Below are positions 1 through 14,546 of a stretch of 64,000 nucleotides of DNA, in pieces. The notes beneath the pieces were generated by a model. That model was not told where the DNA came from. It made no database searches and saw only the letters and a list, made by a program, of their open reading frames with translations. The position numbers and the translations under genes were made by a program. Positions within the stretch are counted from its first letter, which is position 1. Every line of letters begins with the position of its first letter. Source of the stretch: Clavelina lepadiformis. Lineage: Eukaryota; Chordata; Ascidiacea; Aplousobranchia; Clavelinidae. Location of the stretch: contig NC_135243.1 in assembly GCF_947623445.1 (NCBI RefSeq), positions 5,520,501-5,584,500 on the forward strand, read 5' to 3'.

Positions 1-351
1 TACGGCATTTTTTACGTTTTCGGGTCTTATCGCATTTCTTAGTACCTGTCGCGTTTTTGTAAATTATGGAACTTTCCGGCCAGGGGGGATCGATTTCAAG
101 GTGACCATCGTGAAGAGGAGGAAATCTTCTTTAAGAATCTGCAATAAAAAATTCACACCTCCTCCGGAAACACTCAGCAGAATTGACGTGAAACATTTAA
201 TAAATACGGCATTTTTTACGTTTTCGGGTCTTATCGCATTTCTTAGTACCTGTCGCGTTTTTGTAAATTTCGGAATTTTCCGGCCAGGGGGGATCGATTT
301 CAAGGTGACCATCGTGAAGAGGAGGAAATCTTCTTTAAGAATCTGCAATAA
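1..351. repeat. 204-bp tandem repeat, about 1.7 copies, at window edge
   Basis: Bases 1-147 recur almost unchanged at 205-351, a period of 204 bp, with only a few substitutions (for example near 65-77 versus 269-281). The second copy ends around 351, where unrelated sequence starts. The array probably continues to the left of the window. It has no long open frame of plausible coding character. I read it as the end of a minisatellite or satellite array rather than a gene duplication. Confidence 0.9.
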
Positions 352-1174
352 GGCCTTTTTCCTTTTGTTCATTATTACGTCATGTAGTGAAATTGTTTTT
401 TAATTGTGACAGAGGACTACAACATTCATATCTCTTGAAACTCGTTTTGTGTGTATACTCTCTTGTTTTTTTCCTTCTTGTTGTTTTGTGTTACCATCAT
501 TTCTAATTTTAAAATATGTGTCTAAAATTTTTGTTTTTTTTGACTTGGAGGATTGGAAGCGTTAAACTTTGTCTGCTTTGTTTTAAAATGCTGTTTCATT
601 CTGTTTTTGAAAATTTTGGAGTCGGAAACACTGTTGTTCGTTTGGATAGTATGATTCTGCTAGGATTCTGCCAGAATGACAGTGGTGTTATTTAGACCAA
701 ATTAGGAAAGACATTTGCGGCTGAGACAACTGTGTACATTACCAAAATTGGGTTTTAAGCGCAGCCTACTGGTGACAAAACACCGCTAGTATGTAATTGA
801 AGATTTGTTATGAATCCTGTAGTACACAAAGTGATACGTCGACGGACACAAGTTTAATCTCGCACTCAAACCTAAATCTCTGAACCTATACAGCCTGCAT
901 GACAGGTGCTGTACTGCTAGTCGGTTAGCTTCTGGCCTTAATTGTCGGTGTAACGAGATCGTTAAGTAGCTAAAGTCCGAAAATACTGCACTGCAATCAA
1001 AGAACGCTTAACTCTAGTTTTATAGACCTGTTATAGAAGAAGGTATTCTTGAGTGTCTCCATGGGATGTTAATGGTTTGTCGATTGTTACACTGAGTTCT
1101 CTTGGTTTTATCACCTTACAGCACCCTGGCATATTTTACTGCATTTATCCCGAATTCGAACTATTTTGTATATA
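352..1174. other. Intergenic, upstream of F-box gene
   Basis: No coding region can be supported here. The stretch is AT-rich and contains T-rich runs around 460-540. It must carry the promoter and 5' untranslated region of the F-box gene starting at 1175, but I see no clear TATA box or splice junction that I would defend. Confidence 0.6.
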
Positions 1175-2332
1175 ATGGAATACCTTAACTGGACTAATAT
1201 TCCTCAGCATATATTGGTTGAGATATTTTCCTACTTGCATGTCAACGATCGTCTGAATGCCAGCCTTGTGTGCAAAGCGTGGTCGGATTGCTTTCATCAC
1301 CCAAAGCTCTGGAGCAGATTCATTTTCAAATTTGACAGTGATGTTGACAATGAAGGAAAAGCAATGACATGTGTGGAACGGTACTGTGATGTTTTGAAGG
1401 ATGTAAAAATTTACATAAACCAATCCCAAAAGGTAAGCCGTGAAAGAGCTTGTTACGTGATAGATGAGCTGACATCATTGCAGAAAAAGAAATTGCAAAA
1501 ATTTGCTTTTCACTTTACTGGGAGCAACCCGTTGTGTTTTAATGGAAATGAGATTCTGGATAAATTGAAAAACATGTTTCGACATCAAGCGGAATCAGAA
1601 CTTTTATTACACTTAACCTCAGTTGATCTTAACCACTGCAACATTGCTTTTGATAATGAACTGTTTTTAATTTTTGCCAAGCACCATAATGTTCTGCGAG
1701 TTTTACGAGTACAAAATTCCTGTCTGGTTGATAATGTCACACCAAACAGTATACATGAGCTTGTAAAGAAATGTCCATGTTTGGAGGAGTTGCATACATT
1801 TTATCACTGCATCAACAGTGATGTTCTGGAAACACTTGCGGAGAAAAAAAGCGTTCCATTTAGGGAGTTATCTTTGATGTGCAATAGAAGTGACAAATAC
1901 AATGAACTTATTCCGAGTGAGACTTGGAAGACTTTGTCAAAAGCACATCCTTTATGTGAGGTAACGATGAAATTTCACAGCTCCATGTTGCATCACAAGA
2001 TTATTCCCCTCCTGTGTTCGGGAATTCCCCTAGTTAAGTTGGATTTGAAGATTTATGGATGGCTAACTGATGAAATAGCCCACATTGGTGCAACATTTTC
2101 ATCAACCTTGATAAATCTAAGTTTTCATACGAGCCTGGACTGGACAAGGAAAGCTCCACCTGGTTTAGAACCTGCACTTCTTGGTCTCGTTTCACAATGC
2201 GAAAAGCTTAGAGAGCTTCATTGCTATTGTGCTTTGGACATTGAAGTAATCAACTCCATCAAAACCCTGAGGAACCTTGACAACTTTACACTTTATGCTT
2301 TTGGCCAAAATCAAGATGGCAGAAATCCTTAG
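1175..2332 (+). CDS. F-box protein (FBXO33/FBXO39-like), single exon
   Basis: The open frame encodes 385 residues from the ATG at 1175; the in-frame codon at 1166 is TTG and is not a credible start. Residues about 6-46 form an F-box: W-x3-P, then L-x-EIFSYL, then DRLNASLVCKAW and the closing KLW. Known F-box proteins use this segment to bind SKP1 in SCF ubiquitin ligases. The rest is leucine-rich with spaced L-x-L elements, consistent with an irregular leucine-rich-repeat-like substrate-binding region as in FBXO33 and FBXO39. No intron interrupts the coding region. The substrate is unknown. The family call is confident; the subfamily is inferred from overall layout and remembered similarity. 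Confidence 0.85.
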   Translation: MEYLNWTNIPQHILVEIFSYLHVNDRLNASLVCKAWSDCFHHPKLWSRFIFKFDSDVDNEGKAMTCVERYCDVLKDVKIYINQSQKVSRERACYVIDELTSLQKKKLQKFAFHFTGSNPLCFNGNEILDKLKNMFRHQAESELLLHLTSVDLNHCNIAFDNELFLIFAKHHNVLRVLRVQNSCLVDNVTPNSIHELVKKCPCLEELHTFYHCINSDVLETLAEKKSVPFRELSLMCNRSDKYNELIPSETWKTLSKAHPLCEVTMKFHSSMLHHKIIPLLCSGIPLVKLDLKIYGWLTDEIAHIGATFSSTLINLSFHTSLDWTRKAPPGLEPALLGLVSQCEKLRELHCYCALDIEVINSIKTLRNLDNFTLYAFGQNQDGRNP

Positions 2333-2726
2333 AAGTTTCAGAAGCAGCACGAAATGATAATTTGATAAATAATCATTTGAAGCTTGAGGTTATTTTCTTC
2401 AACAATTAGCATCAATGTAATGTCGTTAAGACAAGAGTATTGGTCGGTAGTGCTCTACTTGATATTGAACTTAAATTTACAATTGCAGTTACACTGTTTA
2501 TTCTGATTATATTGTAATTTTAATACCTAAGGTAGTACACTAATTCGGCTCTTTTAAGTTACTTTGTAGAAAATGTATATATTTTAAGTTTATAGATATT
2601 TTTAGTGTTGTGTAATGCCATTGTATGGTATGTTTTTATGTCTCAATTTCAGTCGATTACAAATGCAGTATTGTTGTTGATGTTTTAATGATTTCAGTTT
2701 CAGTCTTGTAGTTATGTTTTGTGTTT

Positions 2727-2732
2727 AATAAA
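2727..2732 (+). promoter_or_regulatory. Polyadenylation signal AATAAA for F-box gene
   Basis: A canonical AATAAA lies 395 bp after the F-box stop codon. A second AATAAA is at 3298-3303, so a longer alternative 3' UTR is possible. This is based on the motif only. Confidence 0.5.
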
Positions 2733-4243
2733 TAATTATTTAAAAGAGTGTTCATAGGTTTTCTGTTGCACACGGTATTGATTGGCTAATTTTTAATTAC
2801 CTCTCTTTGTGTTTATAATGTCTATATGACTTCTGATGATGAAATTAACTTTAAGGTGTGTGTGCTTGCTATGCTGACTGTTAATAACTTATTATTCAAA
2901 TTTTTTTTGTACCGCAATTGTTATCCAAATATACCGTTTGAAATCCAATGCCATAAAAATTACTCATTAGTACAATATCTGTATCAGACATAGACTCTGG
3001 TCTGTATTGTAACAAATTGAAGGTGGATTGGACCATGGAACAAACTTTTGGTTGTACTGCTGTTTAAAAGAGTTTTTCTGTTTGCAATAATTTTACTCTT
3101 TATCTCAAACATAATACTATATAGAGATAAATTGGGACAGTACTTGTACCATAGTAACTTAAAAGAAAGAAAATTTTAGATTGCTGTTCAATTGTCATCT
3201 GTTGCAAATCTTATTTCTTGCTGAATTTATGTTATCTGTTTTGATGGACCAAGAAGTATTGGTCAACTGTTGATTTTTATTATTTGTTTATGAGCCAAAT
3301 AAAAAGTATTAACAGCGATTCCATGACCTGAAAGTCGCATTTTTTAATAGTGAGCTGTCAATGCCTTTCAGTAGAAGGCATGTTAACAGTTTTAATATTT
3401 GAACAAAGGTGCCGGTTATATATTCAGTAATTAACAGAGTCGTAATGACTCGAATCAGTGACTCGATTTGATTCACTTTTTGCAAAAACTTGACTGGAAT
3501 CCTATTCTACAAGATTACATGAAAGACTTGACGGCGTCGTCGGGTGGATCTAGTGCAGTGTGAGCGTTGATGACACGTTAGACGTCGCGTCGTCATCAAC
3601 GTCGATGGTGTGACAGCGTTGAGGACTAAGCAGGAGCCATCCTTTTCTAATTTGGCCTGTCATGAGTCAGTTAACCGACTAGACTTAACACAAGTTATTA
3701 TTTGAAAAACTTGACCCTAATCGGTTTTTGTTGATTACGTTTCAGCATAAAGGAAAGAACTTTTTTTTTCTTTTGTCCAAACACACTAAACTTTAACTTA
3801 TAGGCCTAAATTGTATTTGGTTGTATATGGACACGTACTGGGCAGCAAAACGAAGTAAAGGTTGTCGGTGAGACACTAAATTTCATGTGTTTGTCAAGCA
3901 AATATAGTCCTACTTTATCTTACGCTCGATTTACGGAGACAGCACACAAATGTGTTCAGATAGAACAAGGTAATAAGAGTACAACAAGCCAGTGTACATT
4001 AGTGCACGTCGAGTTGACGTTAGAACTTAAAAATGTCGAGCATATGGGCTTGCGCCTCCTCTATTTTCCAAAACTATTAAGAAGTGACTGAGAGAACGCT
4101 ATAGCTGCAAAAACTAAAATGATAATCGAGATTTTAATACGGAAATTTGTATTATTTTTAAGTACTGTTTCAGATGGTTCGGTAGATTAAGCGGAGTATA
4201 TCTAGCGGCATAGTCATTGCTTGGGAAAATTTAACAAAACATA
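2733..4243. other. Intergenic, F-box to first Rab gene
   Basis: AT-rich DNA with no supportable gene. The small open frame near 3885-4091 has no ATG-led domain, no splice partner and no recognisable similarity, so I treat it as chance. The promoter of the Rab gene starting at 4244 should lie in the last few hundred bases. Confidence 0.55.
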
Positions 4244-6297
<2,054 letters not shown>

Positions 6298-7368
6298 AGC
6301 TTGTTATCGAAAGACGGACTTTTCCCTTTTCATTTTAATACTTTGACATTTTCCTTTTTATGGTATTTAGGACTTAGGTATTGTTTGTGGTATATGGTAT
6401 TTAGGTACATTGCTTATTTAGGTATTGTTTGTAAAGCCTTCATTTTTTAGTTGTGTACCAGTTATTCCGATGTTTTATTACGTTGTTGTTTGTAATTTTT
6501 CACTCCTGCCTTTTCACTGATCTTATGTTATTGTATACTAAAAATGATTCCAAAGCGGAACAACACTGAGTCTGGTGTGAATGCTGGGATTTCTTGAATA
6601 GAAATTTTCAGCACTTCTGCTGATATTTTGCTGTACTACGTACAGAAAGCCTATTTACATAAGCCCATTTACTGTGAGACTAAGACAAATTTATTGCCAA
6701 TAAGAGTTGTCTATACTCTATACCATACACGACGTGATGATAGTTTGCCTAGGGTAAGATAATACACAGAAGCGTCTTCACTGGCACAGCATATCTGCCA
6801 TAGCCTAAGTCTACTTAAAGATTTTCATAAATATTCATATCACAGGACAGATTAGGTCTACATCAAGATTATCGTCTTATGGAAGATCAATGGCCAAGTT
6901 TTAATAAAATTTAATAACGACTGGACATAAACGAAAATCATATCCTTCTGGGCTAGCTATGAGAAGATTGGGACATTATTGTAGCCAGTAGTAAATATCA
7001 GCTCGTTTAATTGCTGGCGCGTGAAACTATGCAAACAAAGACCAGAGAAAAACTGTGTGTCAAACAATAAATACTGCTGGGGCCAGTGTGTACACAAATC
7101 GGTTAAGAACCAGCTATACATGCTGAAGTGTAGTTTGGCAACGTTTCTATTTGTAAAATATTTCTAAACGAAAAATTAGTTTTTTCCTGACAAAAACGAA
7201 TAATTTAAGGGCTGTAGAAACTTACATTTTAGGTTATGTACTTGTACAGGTGTACGGGTTATTTAGAAAGTTTCTGACAGTGTCATATTACAAGGCAGGC
7301 TTAATTTCAATAAAAGTTCGGCCTAAAGCAAGCAAGGCTAGAACCGACCGCGCTGGATCGAGTGGAAA
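6298..7368. other. Intergenic between the two Rab genes
   Basis: About 1.07 kb containing the 3' UTR of the first Rab gene and the promoter of the second. I see no gene, RNA gene or clear repeat. The run with repeated TTTAGGTA-type words near 6360-6430 is weak local repetition. Confidence 0.55.
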
Positions 7369-9281
7369 ATGGACCTCATTCCTGGAAAAAGGCGAGAGCT
7401 GACATGCAAGCTGATCACAATCGGAGATACAAACGTTGGGAAAACGAGCGTCTCCACGCGATTTACGGACAACCAGTTCTCTTATGAGAGCTTCAACACC
7501 ATCGGTAAGTGAACCAACCACTACACCATTTTTTCTGCTGTACCTTGTACAGTAGATGAGTTTATGGTCGGTCATCAAGTACAATGATAGACCAACCTGA
7601 AAGCTTAAATTTCCCAATGCATTTGCAGGAATTGACTTCAGGATTAAGATGATGAATGTCAACGGTAAATACGTCAAGGTTCAAATATGGTAGGTGATGT
7701 AAAAACACAATATAACTTATACTGTCAGGTTTACTTTTGTTGCTCATAGTTTATTTGACCTGTATGCTTAGATAGCTTTGCCGTGAGCTGATTTACTATA
7801 CCATGTACGTGCAAAGCATAACAACAAATCTTATATTATGATACAAATTCCTAAACCACACACATTGATATGCTGTAAAGTAGATGCCTGTTTCTGCAAA
7901 CCTTGTTTGTCTGTTATAGTTATGAAGTTGTTTAGTGCACCACCTACCGGTATCAGATAATGTCATCTTGCGGCAGCTTTACTTTTTAAGTGCACGTGGC
8001 ATAAGTATGAGAAATCTGTTATCATGTCATACAGTAACCCTCTCATTTACAGCAAGACCTCTTTTCGAAAAGTAGACTTCGGTTTGTCTGTCTTTCAGGG
8101 ACACAGCCGGTCAAGAAAGATTTCGATCCATCACCACGGAATATTATCGTGGCGCAAAAGGCGTCATATTTGTTTATGACATCACAGATAAAAAGAGCTT
8201 CAGCAAAGTTAACAGCTGGTGTAGAGTTTTCGACGCGGTATGTATTTTAATTTGGGGTTTATTGAACTAACAAAGTAAAAAAGTAGAAACTCGGTCAAAT
8301 ATGGTTAATATAATTCTGAAAAATGTACACTGGTAAGTATCAATGGTAAAGATAATATTTCTATGTGTAGTGGGGAGACAAAGACGCGGAAAAAATGTTG
8401 GTGGGAAATAAATGCGACCTGGAAGAGAAGAGACAAGTCGAACCGGAAGAAGGCAAAAAGGTATAACCACCAGGCTGATGAAGATTAAATAGTGTTTTGA
8501 ACATGCGCAAGCACAAAGCCCTACTGGGTGAAACGCACACTATAAAAAAAAACGCTGCTTTAAACCAAGAATAACTCAAGCATTCATTATATGTTACTAA
8601 CTTATAAGTTATATATCCATTTTGTAAAGTTACGTTTTAAATGAGGATTGTGTGTAGTCTATTTACAGTTGACAAATTAACATCTTCCTAGTGCGTGACC
8701 ATAATTAACGTTTAACCATTACTGAAACTAATACTTCTATGACTGCAGTTGGCTGAAGAAAAGGGAATGATGTTTTACGAAACAAGTGCAAAGGATAACA
8801 TTAATATTGATCACGTGTTCATGAAGTTGCTCTCCAAAGTAGTTGAACAGGTGAGAAGGGCAAAGGTAACAGCAAAATGAAAGCAAAATGAAAAGAATGG
8901 GCGCAATATTCAGGACATATAGGCGTAGATGTAACGTATATTTATTATTTTACATTTATCAGCATTTTAATTCTTTGAGAACTTATAGTAACATCGTTAG
9001 TGATGAAATTCGATACATGTTCTGCAGACCGTGGAGCAAGTATAGGCCTATTACCTGTGATAATGTGTTGTGATTTATGATGCTCTGAGGACACAATTTT
9101 TCTTGTTTTGAAGTTAGATGCCAGGTCAAAACCGACTTCTAAGACTAAGCAATAGTGTTTTTCACAGCAAATACCTGAAGTCACTGAACCTCCACGACCA
9201 AACAAAGTAGTTGCTCTAGACGGAGAATTGTCTACTTCTCTGGATGCAAACACAGGAAAGAAGTGTTGCTCTTCCGGTTGA
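7369..9281 (+). CDS. Rab-family small GTPase, copy 2 (six exons)
   Basis: Exons are 7369-7504, 7629-7689, 8099-8237, 8371-8460, 8749-8850 and 9168-9281, encoding 213 residues. Exon lengths 136, 61, 139, 90 and 102 equal those of the copy at 4244; only the last exon differs (114 versus 96). Motifs are [28 protein letters not shown] and ETSAK. The tail KKCCSSG is again a double-cysteine prenylation site. The block around the [19 protein letters not shown] motif is nearly identical between the copies, whereas the N-terminal region and the tail before the cysteines have diverged. The two genes are a head-to-tail duplication and may bind different effectors, which is inference. Confidence 0.92.
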
Positions 9282-9293
9282 GAAACTACTTTT

Positions 9294-9299
9294 AATAAA
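9294..9299 (+). promoter_or_regulatory. Possible polyadenylation signal AATAAA for Rab copy 2
   Basis: AATAAA occurs only 12 bases after the stop codon at 9281, which would give a very short 3' UTR. The motif alone does not prove use. Confidence 0.35.
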
Positions 9300-11530
9300 C
9301 GACAGCTGAACAATTTGAGCCAAAATTGTGTTGTACTGTTTGGTTGAAACAAGTAATATTTCCTCTCTCCGTAACATATTTCACGATCAATTCTGTCATT
9401 CTAATTCGCCGGTGTTAGCCTATAGATTTGATGGCAATACTACATACCGATTTGTTTATAGTGCATAGTGGAATTGTGTTTACAAAAAGCGCCTTTAAAA
9501 TGTTTAATTTTAGTTCAGTTTAATTGTTCATTTCTGGCTCCAGTTTCTGTGAACCATTTTGTGATGAACGCAGTTCTTGAAACTGTCGTATTGTGTTGAA
9601 GAAATGTTGTGATGAAGTTTAATTTAATTCTTTCTTGTATTTATTTCTTGTAGGCCTATAACCTAAACCCACACCTTGTACATTCTAATATACATCTATG
9701 TCATTATCTTTATCGACCCACTGATATGTGAGCTATCGATTACCAATCTTGGTAATCGATGAAAAGCAGAAAATTGGATTTCACCACGTCCATAACTTTT
9801 TATTTCAGCAAAACACTGGGCACTTGCAAAATACTATTAACTTACAAATTACTCATATCAGCTTTGGAGAACAGTTAATAGACCGGAGACAAGTTTGTTT
9901 GAGAATCGTCTCTCAAAGTTAACCAGCATATTTTATTTTTGAACTTTACAGGCAAAATTTGGCACCCTTGGCCGTTATAAACCAGTTAACTAATCACGCT
10001 ATCTGGTGATCAATAAAATAAACGTCCTCTAAGCTCGGCATAGTCCGGGGTAAGTCTCATTACATGAATTGTTGATTAGTCTTCAAACTTGACCTCGGTT
10101 TGTCCCTTGACTATCTTAGACAAGGGTTCTTAATCAGAGTTAAACTTACCGCATTGGGTAGAGTTTCATCTATTCAAAATGCTTCAACTTACTGATTTAT
10201 TAGTAACAGACTACTGTTCTATAACCATGAAAAAATATTATCCCTGATGCCGCTAAACAACAACGACATTAATTTTCATTTAGTCATGCAACGATTTACA
10301 GTTTTTATCGACCGTATCTCCTTCCGATGAACGTGCCGCCGAAAAACCGTACGTAAATATATTTAATTGGCAATTTTACTCTCAAAAAATTTCGTGAAGT
10401 TTAATAAGAGCCAAATGAAAGGAATGTCTATATAGATGTCTGATCTAATAGAAATTTCACGCAGTTGATATGCTGACGTCAAGGCCAGTTTTGCCTGCAG
10501 CTGCCGTAAATTGAGCTTGGAATTTGTAGTAGGGGATCGTGTTTGGTTTATTTGCGTTTGTCGTATTTATTACACGATGTAACATTAGCTTTTAACGGCT
10601 TGTTACATTTTGTAAATGCTGGCCACATTTCACACAAACCCCAGATCGTGTTACCGATAATTGATTTTTACCTGCTGTAGCCTGTAGGTCTTTTTATTGT
10701 GGTCATGAAACTATTTGCTTATATCTGGACCTAAATTTTGAGACTTTGACTTTTTGGACTTACAATTGAACTCAATGCAATTGTTCTAAAATCTTAAAGT
10801 TTGCTAGAGATTTGCACAGAAGTTTTTTAAAGCTGGTAAATTTTTAGACTTCTTTCAATATTATTCTCTTGACTGAAAGTATTTTGGACGTCGGAGTTAA
10901 CTTTATGACTTGTTAGACTCTTTATGCAGTCTTTACAGTTATATTACAATAGAAAGATCTATTGTCGCTTATTAGTTGCTAATTTTATAGGTTTTAGAAT
11001 CAACTCCCAAGAAATCCATGTAAAAACTCAGAGCCGTATAGGTTTGTATGTTAGCATACGGCTGCTTTTAGATTTTGAAATTCAACTGCAATAAATTGTA
11101 TTGTTAAACAAATCAAATCAAATCAAAACAATGTTTTGGAGCAACTTATATGCATAAAATAATACGAATCTGTTGTTACTTCTTATAGATATATAAAAAC
11201 TTTATTGTAAACATTTAGAAAATATTTTAGGTAATTTTAAGATTTGTCGTTAACAAAACTATAACGGTATTAGGTTTATAACTTGTATAGGCAATGAAAT
11301 TGACTTTTTTTAAACAAATTAAATTTGCACCTTAAATTTTATTTTTTTCTGTCAATTACAAATCAAATTTTTAATCAGCCAATTACATTGAAATTAAAAT
11401 CTTATAAAATTTAGACAACTCTGCTGGTTTTGTGAAAGCGGTTAAGGCTGTTTTTGTTAAATTTACACAAAGCGAAACATTTTCACTCGAACCTCTGAGA
11501 TACCGCTGATGGCATTCCGGAGTCGGCGTA
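9300..11530. other. Gene-free AT-rich DNA
   Basis: No coding exon, RNA gene or clear transposon was recognised. Open frames here are short and lack ATG-led domain content. There is a small direct repeat of the word CAAAT around 11108-11124. Confidence 0.5.
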
Positions 11531-12593
11531 TGATTGATTGAGGTAATTAGCGCACAATAGACACTCAGTAAATTAAAGGAAACGAAAATTGAAAAGTAGG
11601 AAATGGGTTAATTCAGAAAATGGTAAATTTTAAACGGTTTCACAAATTACAACGCAAAATAAATGTCAAACGCTAGAAGCCAATACATTTATCTGTCAAT
11701 TTGTGGAAGTCCTATTCTTGTTGTGCAACTAATACTTGTTCTATACCAGCGTTTGAAGATTTCTGTATCCGTTTGACAAGGAACTAGAAAATAAAAAATC
11801 ACGCAGGGTCAAACTGTAAACGCTGGCCCGCGTTCAAACCCAGTGTAAATAGTTTCTTTATTATTTTTATATCTTAAATTATTTTTCGGTGATGATTATA
11901 TTCATATACAAAGTGTATAGAAAATACGTATATGCCTAAGTACACCCGACAAAAAGGCAATTAAAGGCATGTATATAGTATAGATGTATAGACATCACAT
12001 GTAGACATGTGACATGCATAGCATCTATTGTGGATTGTTTTGTCTGGGTGAGAAAGTCGCATCCCTGCTTTGCTCTGCTAGGTCAAATGGAACGAAAAAA
12101 ACCATGAAAAATATGAGTGTCAGTCGTCAGTTGCAGATAAAATCAGTTGTAGTCGACTAGGCTCCAGTTTTCTTAGGATGATGCAATGATCTTAAACTAT
12201 CGATTCTTTGTGATGAATAAAAAAGTTTATTATAGCTAATTCAAGTGAATTTATAGCAGCCAAACAACACGTACGACTTTTCCATCAGTTGGCGTTGTGT
12301 CAGACGGTACTTAGCAACCGCTGTGTATAAAGAGGGGCGCGCCGATAGGTGCTTGAAAAGGAAAGATTTGGCATTATACCCATTATAATAAAAACTAATG
12401 AGTTTGAATTAGCTGTTATATTTGACATTAAGAGGCTTTTTAAACCTTGCGGTACAAATGCATGATAAATTACTTCATTTTAAGATAAAAAAGTTTAATG
12501 TGTCAAGTAGGGGTTAATTCGTCTCAAAAGTAAGTTCTTGCCAAAGGGTTGTTATATTGTACATATGAATAGTTCTGAGGTCGCGTTGCATTG

Positions 12594-12602
12594 TATATAT
12601 AA
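12594..12602 (+). promoter_or_regulatory. TATA-like core promoter element, block A
   Basis: TATATATAA is followed by a plausible transcript start region and, 53 bp further on, an ATG at 12655 with an immediate splice-donor-like CAG/GTATTT. The duplicate block has TATAAAAG at the matching place (15339). Conservation of position in the two blocks makes this more than a chance AT run, but no transcript is known to me. Confidence 0.3.
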
Positions 12603-12654
12603 GCACAGTCATCCGAGGATAACAGAGCAGTATAACACAAAGCTAAAGACAGTA

Positions 12655-13312
12655 ATGATTTTCAGGTATTTTAAAACGATTAATGCTTGTTAAGCTGAGT
12701 ATGGACGATTTTTAACAATAGTTTTAGCTTCGATGGAGTAGAAAATGACGAATAATTTTGCAATTGAAAACAGATTTTAGTTATTTCCGACAAAGCTTCT
12801 GTCGTTAAACGTGACGTAAAACTTGGACAGGATCACGTTTTTCATCAATCATTTTAAACAAACATCAATAAAAGCACCCCATATGGCATTGCAATTGTTG
12901 GTTGATGGATGGTTACAGAGAGAAATGCGCGTTACAAATGATGCAGTTTTAAAGTTAAGAAAAGTAGTAACAAACTTCGCAATAAAATTAGATTGACCAA
13001 ACTCTTCAATTGCAGAAACGTTTACAAATGCACAAATGAATTATTGCACACCTTTCGTAATACAGGTGGTATTGTTTGCAGTCGCGTTTCGCAACTATAA
13101 AAAAAGCCATAGACGCCATGTTTATTCCATATAGACAGCTCAAAAAAACCAGGTGGCAACAGGCCATATATAGTTTCAACTATCTGACGCGTTACTCAAA
13201 GCTAGAAGATTACACAGGCCACTTGAGTCTTTTAAAACACATGAAAGAAAAGTTAAATAACGGCTCATTTAATAACTTGAGCTCACTATACGGTCTAATA
13301 CAGTGTGGGTGA
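12655..13312 (+). CDS. Candidate small two-exon gene, 85 residues, unrecognised
   Basis: ATG at 12655 gives an 11-nt first exon (12655-12665) ending at a GT donor. An acceptor TACAG at 13065 opens exon 2 (13066-13312) in frame, for a total of 85 residues and a stop at 13310. The predicted protein is basic and contains KKAIDAMFIPYRQLKK and HLSLLKHMKEKLNNGS. I recognise no family. There is no signal peptide or clear domain, and I could not find a convincing protein counterpart in block B. It could easily be a chance open frame next to a real or decayed promoter. Confidence 0.15.
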
Positions 13313-14107
13313 CGAGTGAGAGCAGAAAGCAACGTAAATTGAGCGCTAAAAATAAAAAAAAATATAGACCTACTCGATCATCTACGTAAGTATTTCATCA
13401 ATTTCGAATGAAACCTGTGAATAGGAACTGTTTGTAGGAAAGTGGCGCATAAGTTAATAATTCAGGTGGAGAGGGCGAGAAAAAAATGGAGATTTTTCAA
13501 AGAAAACTTTTTTTAATTTTATCTTTAATTCACTCATGCAGCTTAAATGAGAAAGAATGTAAAAGCTTTCTCAAGGACTGTTTTCATAAAAAGAAGTGAC
13601 GAAAGGTGTTTCAAAACAAATGTGAACGCTTGTTTGACCTTGTCAAAAGTTGAAACTAACTGGAATTTGTAACTTTGTAAATTTTCTGCAGCTGCTGCTT
13701 GAACGTAAATGAAGCCATTTTTGTCACGTTTCGTCAATTAGTTTTCGATCGTAACTTTTGTTCCGACTTTGGCTTAATCCCTAAGCAAAAAAAAAAACTC
13801 AAAGCCAACTTGGATGCTTTGGAGGAAAATTCGCCTTCAAACATGCTTTAAAATCTGCATCAGGCTGAATTTTGAAAGGCGACCAACCATAATTCCTATA
13901 GAGATGTACTGAACCCGGGCCCGAACATTCGGTTTGAACGTCACCGCTTTTAAGTGTTCTTATGAACCCAAGTTTTATTTTTGGTTTTACCTGAACTTTT
14001 TCTTTTTTAACAAATAATTTAAAATTAGTAATTATTTGAAAGTTTGCTGTCGGGAGCATTTTAATCTTACTGTGCCCGTAATTAAGTTCAAAAAATTAGT
14101 ACATATT

Positions 14108-14546
14108 AGAGATGGGCCGATAAGAACCCAAACCCGTATTGATTTGCCAAATATCTTTTTTGTAGAAGATTCGGGCGAACACGAATACTAACAATGGCAA
14201 ACCCGAATACAATATTACTTATAAATTTACTGACTTTGGTGAAAAATGATGATCTAATTTCCCGACGAAGCTTAAATAGAGTCAGCAATACTTACAATGA
14301 AGGTCATTTTCCTAACGATTTTGCTTATTCGATCGTTTTTACAACACTATTTTATGAAAGAAAGCGATTTTTATAGCAATAACGTCATGCTAAAAGCAAG
14401 ATTTGACAACTTTTGGATGAAATTTTTCTGTTTGGTTCTAATACGAATAGATTCGGAATTCGTTCGTGTCGACCTACGTGACGAAACGTGACGTGACCTT
14501 CGGGTTTGCACGAAGCAGAATAATCTTTCTCACCGCACATCCCTGT
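14108..14546. mobile_element. Possible hAT-like element relic
   Basis: The right end reads GCACATCCCTG, whose reverse complement CAGGGATGTGC is a typical hAT-type terminus. The left end near 14108 begins GAGATGGGCCGATAAGAACCC and resembles it imperfectly. I see no convincing 8-bp target-site duplication. A related start (GGGATGTGCCAAATGG) appears near 31263. This is a low-confidence decayed copy. Confidence 0.3.

Larger units (their letters stand above)
11531..13790. repeat. Diverged duplicated block, copy A
   Basis: Segments of this stretch match 15001-15895 in the same order. The word TGATTGATTG with the following AATTAG(C)-(C)ACAA at 11531 matches that at 15001. A patch containing ATGGG(T/C)TAATT at about 11600-11670 matches 15060-15130. 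A patch with TTTGTAA(C/G)TTTG then TTGCAGCT(G/T) at about 13665-13790 matches 15770-15895. A TATA-like element (12594) sits between the conserved patches in both copies. Copy A is longer by more than 1 kb. Patches look about 60-70% alike by eye, so this is an old duplication. Confidence 0.45.

Noticed and set aside
101-403. Open frames on both strands across the left-edge repeat
   Set aside because: They exist because the 204-bp tandem repeat (a multiple of three) has open frames; there is no domain or splice context.
1145-1429. Minus-strand open frame over the start of the F-box gene
   Set aside because: Shadow of the F-box coding sequence; no independent support.
3885-4091. 68-codon open frame upstream of the first Rab gene
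   Set aside because: No recognisable domain, no supporting splice sites, and typical length for chance in AT-rich DNA.
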